Assembly (NCBI GenBank): GCA_018061265.1
Contig: JAGOUM010000021.1
Coordinates: 1-38,845 of the forward strand
Length of the DNA stretch: 38,845 nucleotides
From: Rhodoferax sp.
GTDB taxonomy: Bacteria > Pseudomonadota > Gammaproteobacteria > Burkholderiales > Burkholderiaceae_C
Reading direction: 5' to 3'
Shown here in pieces: positions 36,394 through 38,845 of this stretch (position 1 is its first letter; the number at the start of each line of letters is the position of its first letter). Position numbers and translations under genes: made by a program. Under the pieces are notes generated by a model. The model saw nothing but the letters and a program-made list of their open reading frames with translations, had not been told where the DNA came from and made no database searches.

Positions 36394-36600
36394 GGCAGTA
36401 CTCCTTTGCAGTGGGTTGTGGGCATCCTGCACAAGTAGGCAAGATTAAACAGGGGCGCATTGTTGGGCTTGCAGCTGGCCGATGTCAATCGGGACCTGGG
36501 GCCACTGCAGCGCCATTGCAACAGTGGGACCTTGTTCGACGACGTGGCAACCAGGGGCTGACGGGTTTGGTTCAAATCTCAGTGGAACACGAACACAAAA

Positions 36601-36646
36601 TCTATAGCTGAAGATGTCCACTGAATATGCGCTAACGGCCTATTCT
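36601..36646 (-). repeat. degenerate intergenic repeat (copy D)
   Basis: Directly after the coaX stop, the minus strand reads AGGCCGTTAGCGCATATTCAG and later TCAGCTATAG. GGCCGTTAGCGCATA matches GGCCTCTAGCGCTTA of copy A at 12 of 15 positions by eye, and both end near TAGCTA. Its orientation relative to the preceding gene is the same as for copy A. Confidence 0.55.
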
Positions 36647-37411
36647 CTATAAAAACCGCCGGGCCGCCATCTCCAGCAGTCCATCAAAAACCAGGTTATC
36701 CACCAGCTCGAACTGCAAAGACATGCTGGGTGCCATTTTCCAACCGGCGCCGCCCGTCATCATGCAGCGGGGTTCGGTGCCGGTGTGCTGGCGTACATGC
36801 TGCACCATGCGCTCCACGGCACCAGCAATCGCGTAGGTGCCGCCACTGGTCAGGGCATCACTGGTGTTGGTGGGAAACGGGCAGACGTTGCCGGTTGGCA
36901 CGCGCAAGCCTGCGGTGCCGGACTCCAGTGCGCGCAACATGATGCCGTGCCCAGGGAGGATCAAGCCGCCAAGAAAGCGCCCTGAGGCGTCGAGCGCATC
37001 CACGGTGACTGCGGTGCCAACCATGACCACCACCATTGGGCGCGCTTCGCCTTGCGCGAGGCCCCGGTGCCAGGCGCCGATCATTGCCACCCAACGGTCA
37101 GCCCCCAGCCTGGCCGGGTGGTCGTAACCATTGGTCACGCCAGCCTCAACGCTGCTTGAGACCACCCAATTGGCGGACACATCCCACAGCTCCATCTGGT
37201 CTTCAACCCGGCGTTTGATGGCGTCGCCCGCAACCACACAGCCCAGCATGCGGTTGGGTGCGGGCAACCTGGCCCATTCGCCTTCGGCGAGTTTGTCGAT
37301 GTTCTCCAGAAACTCCGCACCCTGCGCCAGAACTGGCGCATCGCGCCGTGGTGCGCTGTGCAAGGCCCACTTCAAACGGGTGTTGCCGACATCAATGGCC
37401 AAAAAATTCAT
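36647..37411 (-). CDS. coaX: type III pantothenate kinase
   Basis: First step of coenzyme A synthesis: phosphorylation of pantothenate by ATP, feedback-insensitive in this type. 254 residues. Motifs of the ASKHA-fold family are [12 protein letters not shown] (phosphate-1), [22 protein letters not shown] (phosphate-2) and [15 protein letters not shown]. The genome therefore probably uses CoaX rather than CoaA, as usual in Burkholderiales. It begins 30 nt after the persulfide dioxygenase-rhodanese gene. The biotin ligase gene birA, a frequent neighbour, is absent. Confidence 0.95.
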   Translation of the reverse strand: MNFLAIDVGNTRLKWALHSAPRRDAPVLAQGAEFLENIDKLAEGEWARLPAPNRMLGCVVAGDAIKRRVEDQMELWDVSANWVVSSSVEAGVTNGYDHPARLGADRWVAMIGAWHRGLAQGEARPMVVVMVGTAVTVDALDASGRFLGGLILPGHGIMLRALESGTAGLRVPTGNVCPFPTNTSDALTSGGTYAIAGAVERMVQHVRQHTGTEPRCMMTGGAGWKMAPSMSLQFELVDNLVFDGLLEMAARRFL

Positions 37412-37441
37412 CGCGGCATTATCCCGGCAATCACAAAAGGC

Positions 37442-38554
37442 TCAGCCCTGGCGCCAGGGCAGGCCGTTAAAGCGCCAGCCGCCGCGCTGGCCACGCTGGG
37501 CGTTGTCGTTGGGGTCGCCCTCAAAACCTTCCAGAATGTTGTAGGCTTGCAAACCCAGTTCGGTGGCACGTTTGGCCGCGGCAATCGAGCGCACGCCACT
37601 GCGGCACAGCAGCAAAGCCTTTTTGTCTTTGGGCACGGCTGCCAGCAAGGCTGAGTCAAAGTCGGGGTTCATGGCCATGCCCGGCCACTGTTTCCAGGCA
37701 ATGGGCGCTGCGTCTGGCACAAAGCCGACCCAGGCGCGTTCGGCGTCGGTTCGTACATCCACCAGCACAGCTTCACCGGCTTGCCACCACTGGTGCGCCA
37801 GTGTGACCGAGATGTCGCCCGCGTAGCCATCTGCGTCGCGCTGCACCAGGGCGTGTGGGGCGGGTGCGTCATGGCGCAGCCCCAGATGCAGGTTGGCGGG
37901 CACCGCCTCGTCGATGCGTTTGGGCGGTGGCAGGTGCAGGGCGTCCATGATGGCGGTAAATTCCGCCAGTGACTTGCCAGCGATGCGCGCGTTGCCAAAC
38001 TTTTCCTGTCCGATGCTGGAAAAGCTGCGTCCCTGGTAATCATGACCCGGCCACACGGTGGTCGTATCGGGAAGCTTGAACAACACCTCGGTCAAGCTGT
38101 GGTAGAGGTCCGCTGCACTGCCGGACTGGAAGTCGGTGCGGCCACAGCCGTTGATCAGCAGGGTGTCGCCGGTGAATACATGATCTCTCCAGAGAAAACA
38201 CATGCTGCCAGCGGTGTGGCCAGGGGTATGCAGGGCGCGGATCTGTTCGTTGCCAAATTGCAGTACATCGCCGTCCTTGAGGAGTACCGAGGCTGAACTG
38301 ACGCCACACGCTGCCGGGGCCGTGGTTTTGGCACCGGCAAGTTCAGCCAGTTGTCCGGCACTGGTGATGTGGTCCGCATGGGCATGGGTCTCCAGCGCCC
38401 AGACCAGTTTGAGCCCGTAGTCACGTAGCGCCTCCAGATCACGCGCCACCTGGGTGTCGACCGGGTCAATGATGACCGCCTCGCGGCTGATGGCGTCAAA
38501 CAGCAGATAGGTGTAGGTTGAGGAGGCGGTGTCAAATAGCTGGATCGGTTTCAT
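37442..38554 (-). CDS. metallo-beta-lactamase/rhodanese fusion, persulfide dioxygenase type
   Basis: 370 residues from the ATG at 38554; an ATG at 38563 and a frame opening at 38581 are alternatives. The N-terminal part is an ETHE1-like metallo-beta-lactamase fold with H57-x-H59-x-D61-H62 (THAHADH), H113 in HTPGHTAGSM, D130 in FTGDTLL and H171 in WPGHDY. A rhodanese domain follows (about 245-360), with the active-site Cys in LLLCRSGVRS. This matches the persulfide dioxygenase-rhodanese fusions of Burkholderia, which oxidise glutathione persulfide to sulfite and exchange with thiosulfate. It is the third rhodanese in the window and is followed by coaX. Confidence 0.9.
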   Translation of the reverse strand: MKPIQLFDTASSTYTYLLFDAISREAVIIDPVDTQVARDLEALRDYGLKLVWALETHAHADHITSAGQLAELAGAKTTAPAACGVSSASVLLKDGDVLQFGNEQIRALHTPGHTAGSMCFLWRDHVFTGDTLLINGCGRTDFQSGSAADLYHSLTEVLFKLPDTTTVWPGHDYQGRSFSSIGQEKFGNARIAGKSLAEFTAIMDALHLPPPKRIDEAVPANLHLGLRHDAPAPHALVQRDADGYAGDISVTLAHQWWQAGEAVLVDVRTDAERAWVGFVPDAAPIAWKQWPGMAMNPDFDSALLAAVPKDKKALLLCRSGVRSIAAAKRATELGLQAYNILEGFEGDPNDNAQRGQRGGWRFNGLPWRQG

Positions 38555-38581
38555 GGTGCTCATCTCTGGTTGGAACTGCAA

Positions 38582-38845
38582 CAGGAATATACCGCGCGTG
38601 GTCAGTCACAAGCCTGGTATGTAGGGCACAACCACGCCAGCGAGAAGAAGTTTCATGCCACTTTCAAAAATGTTTCACTGAGATTGCAGGGCTTGTCAGT
38701 GAAAACCCTAGTCAGAAACCCACCGTCTTTGATCAAAATCAAAGTTGATCAGCAACAATCGTCAGCCCAGCCCACTATTTGATTCAATGGAAGCGGAAAT
38801 TGCCGTCTATCCAGTTTGACTGCAGCATCTCCCCGGTGTGACGCA
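38582..38845. other. right-edge spacer without a supported gene
   Basis: Contains the upstream region of the minus-strand persulfide dioxygenase gene and the start of whatever follows beyond the window. No gene is supported on either strand: an ATG at 38788 opens a ten-codon frame only. The FNR-type palindrome at 38729-38742 is the only signal recognised. Confidence 0.5.
38729..38742. promoter_or_regulatory. FNR/Anr-type binding site
   Basis: TTGAT-CAAA-ATCAA is a perfect match to the FNR/CRP-type consensus TTGATNNNNATCAA, a dyad bound by oxygen-sensing FNR or Anr proteins. It lies about 175 nt before the persulfide dioxygenase start on the minus strand, and about 100 nt before the window edge on the plus strand. 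Placed at -41.5 for the minus gene, a TAGGGT would sit near the -10 position, a poor box. Which gene it controls is open. Confidence 0.6.

Larger units (their letters stand above)
36145..36646. other. 502-nt spacer between rsgA and coaX
   Basis: No protein gene of normal size is supported on either strand; longer open frames lack ribosome-binding sites and family resemblance. It contains the 13-codon frame at 36352-36393, a GCCCTGG/CCAGGGC hairpin at 36272-36288, a run of seven T on the minus strand at 36214-36220, and intergenic repeat copy D at its right end. It is likely the long leader and promoter of rsgA plus the 3' region of coaX. Confidence 0.5.

Noticed and set aside
36207-36611. Plus-strand open frame of about 130 codons in the rsgA-coaX spacer
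   Set aside because: No ribosome-binding site, no family resemblance, basic low-quality composition, and it overlaps a repeat element.
1-38845. CRISPR arrays, prophage or transposase genes
   Set aside because: I found no regularly spaced direct repeats, phage structural genes or DDE/tyrosine recombinase motifs in any frame.

Overview
The window looks like chromosomal DNA of a betaproteobacterium of the Burkholderiales, most likely Comamonadaceae (Rhodoferax/Polaromonas/Acidovorax-like). This rests on the gene content (type III pantothenate kinase, PilG-PilH-PilI-PilJ-ChpA cluster behind a rubredoxin, LytS/LytTR pair, persulfide dioxygenase-rhodanese fusion) and on short degenerate intergenic repeats of the 'GGCCTCTAGCGCTTA...TAGCTA' kind that I associate with that family. 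No transposase, phage, CRISPR or rRNA gene was seen; one tRNA is present. The genus is an inference.

Layout. 1-5.2 kb: miaB, a small exported protein and an rhlE-type helicase on the minus strand; a two-gene plus-strand unit (DUF6172-like and a small unknown); tRNA-Met(CAU); an enoyl-CoA hydratase. 5.2-8.9 kb: a tight minus-strand unit ubiH-like hydroxylase > dsbC > M61 peptidase. 8.9-16.3 kb: housekeeping genes on both strands (rhodanese, methyltransferase, ychF, yqaA-like, dusB-fis, purH, terC, a second rhodanese with an apparent frameshift in its signal peptide). 16.3-18.6 kb: thiD-like kinase and hemL on the minus strand. 18.7-29.0 kb: the dominant block, a plus-strand chemosensory cluster for type IV pili (rubredoxin, pilG, pilH, pilI, pilJ and a 2014-residue chpA), ending in a 99-residue protein with a flagellar-rod-type domain. 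29.0-33.5 kb: a cytoplasmic molybdopterin oxidoreductase and a three-gene minus-strand unit made of a small exported peptide, a LytS-type sensor kinase with a large extracytoplasmic loop and a LytTR response regulator. 33.7-38.6 kb: an M20 amidohydrolase, rsgA with a long leader region, coaX, and a persulfide dioxygenase-rhodanese fusion. A perfect FNR/Anr-type palindrome lies near the right edge.

How the genes work together. PilJ should sense, PilI couple, ChpA phosphorylate, and PilG/PilH respond, controlling pilus extension and retraction; no CheR-like PilK or CheB-like ChpB lies in the block. The LytS/LytTR pair belongs to the family of AlgZ(FimS)/AlgR, which controls type IV pili in Pseudomonas, so a link to the neighbouring Pil-Chp cluster is possible but unproven. 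Three rhodanese-domain proteins, a DsbC and a persulfide dioxygenase suggest attention to sulfur and thiol chemistry.

The parts I consider least explained are the small exported peptide in front of the sensor kinase, the orphan flagellar-rod-like protein behind chpA, the repeated 'LDFDDLL'-type motifs in the ChpA linker, the leader region of rsgA with a 13-codon reading frame, and the frameshifted rhodanese signal peptide.
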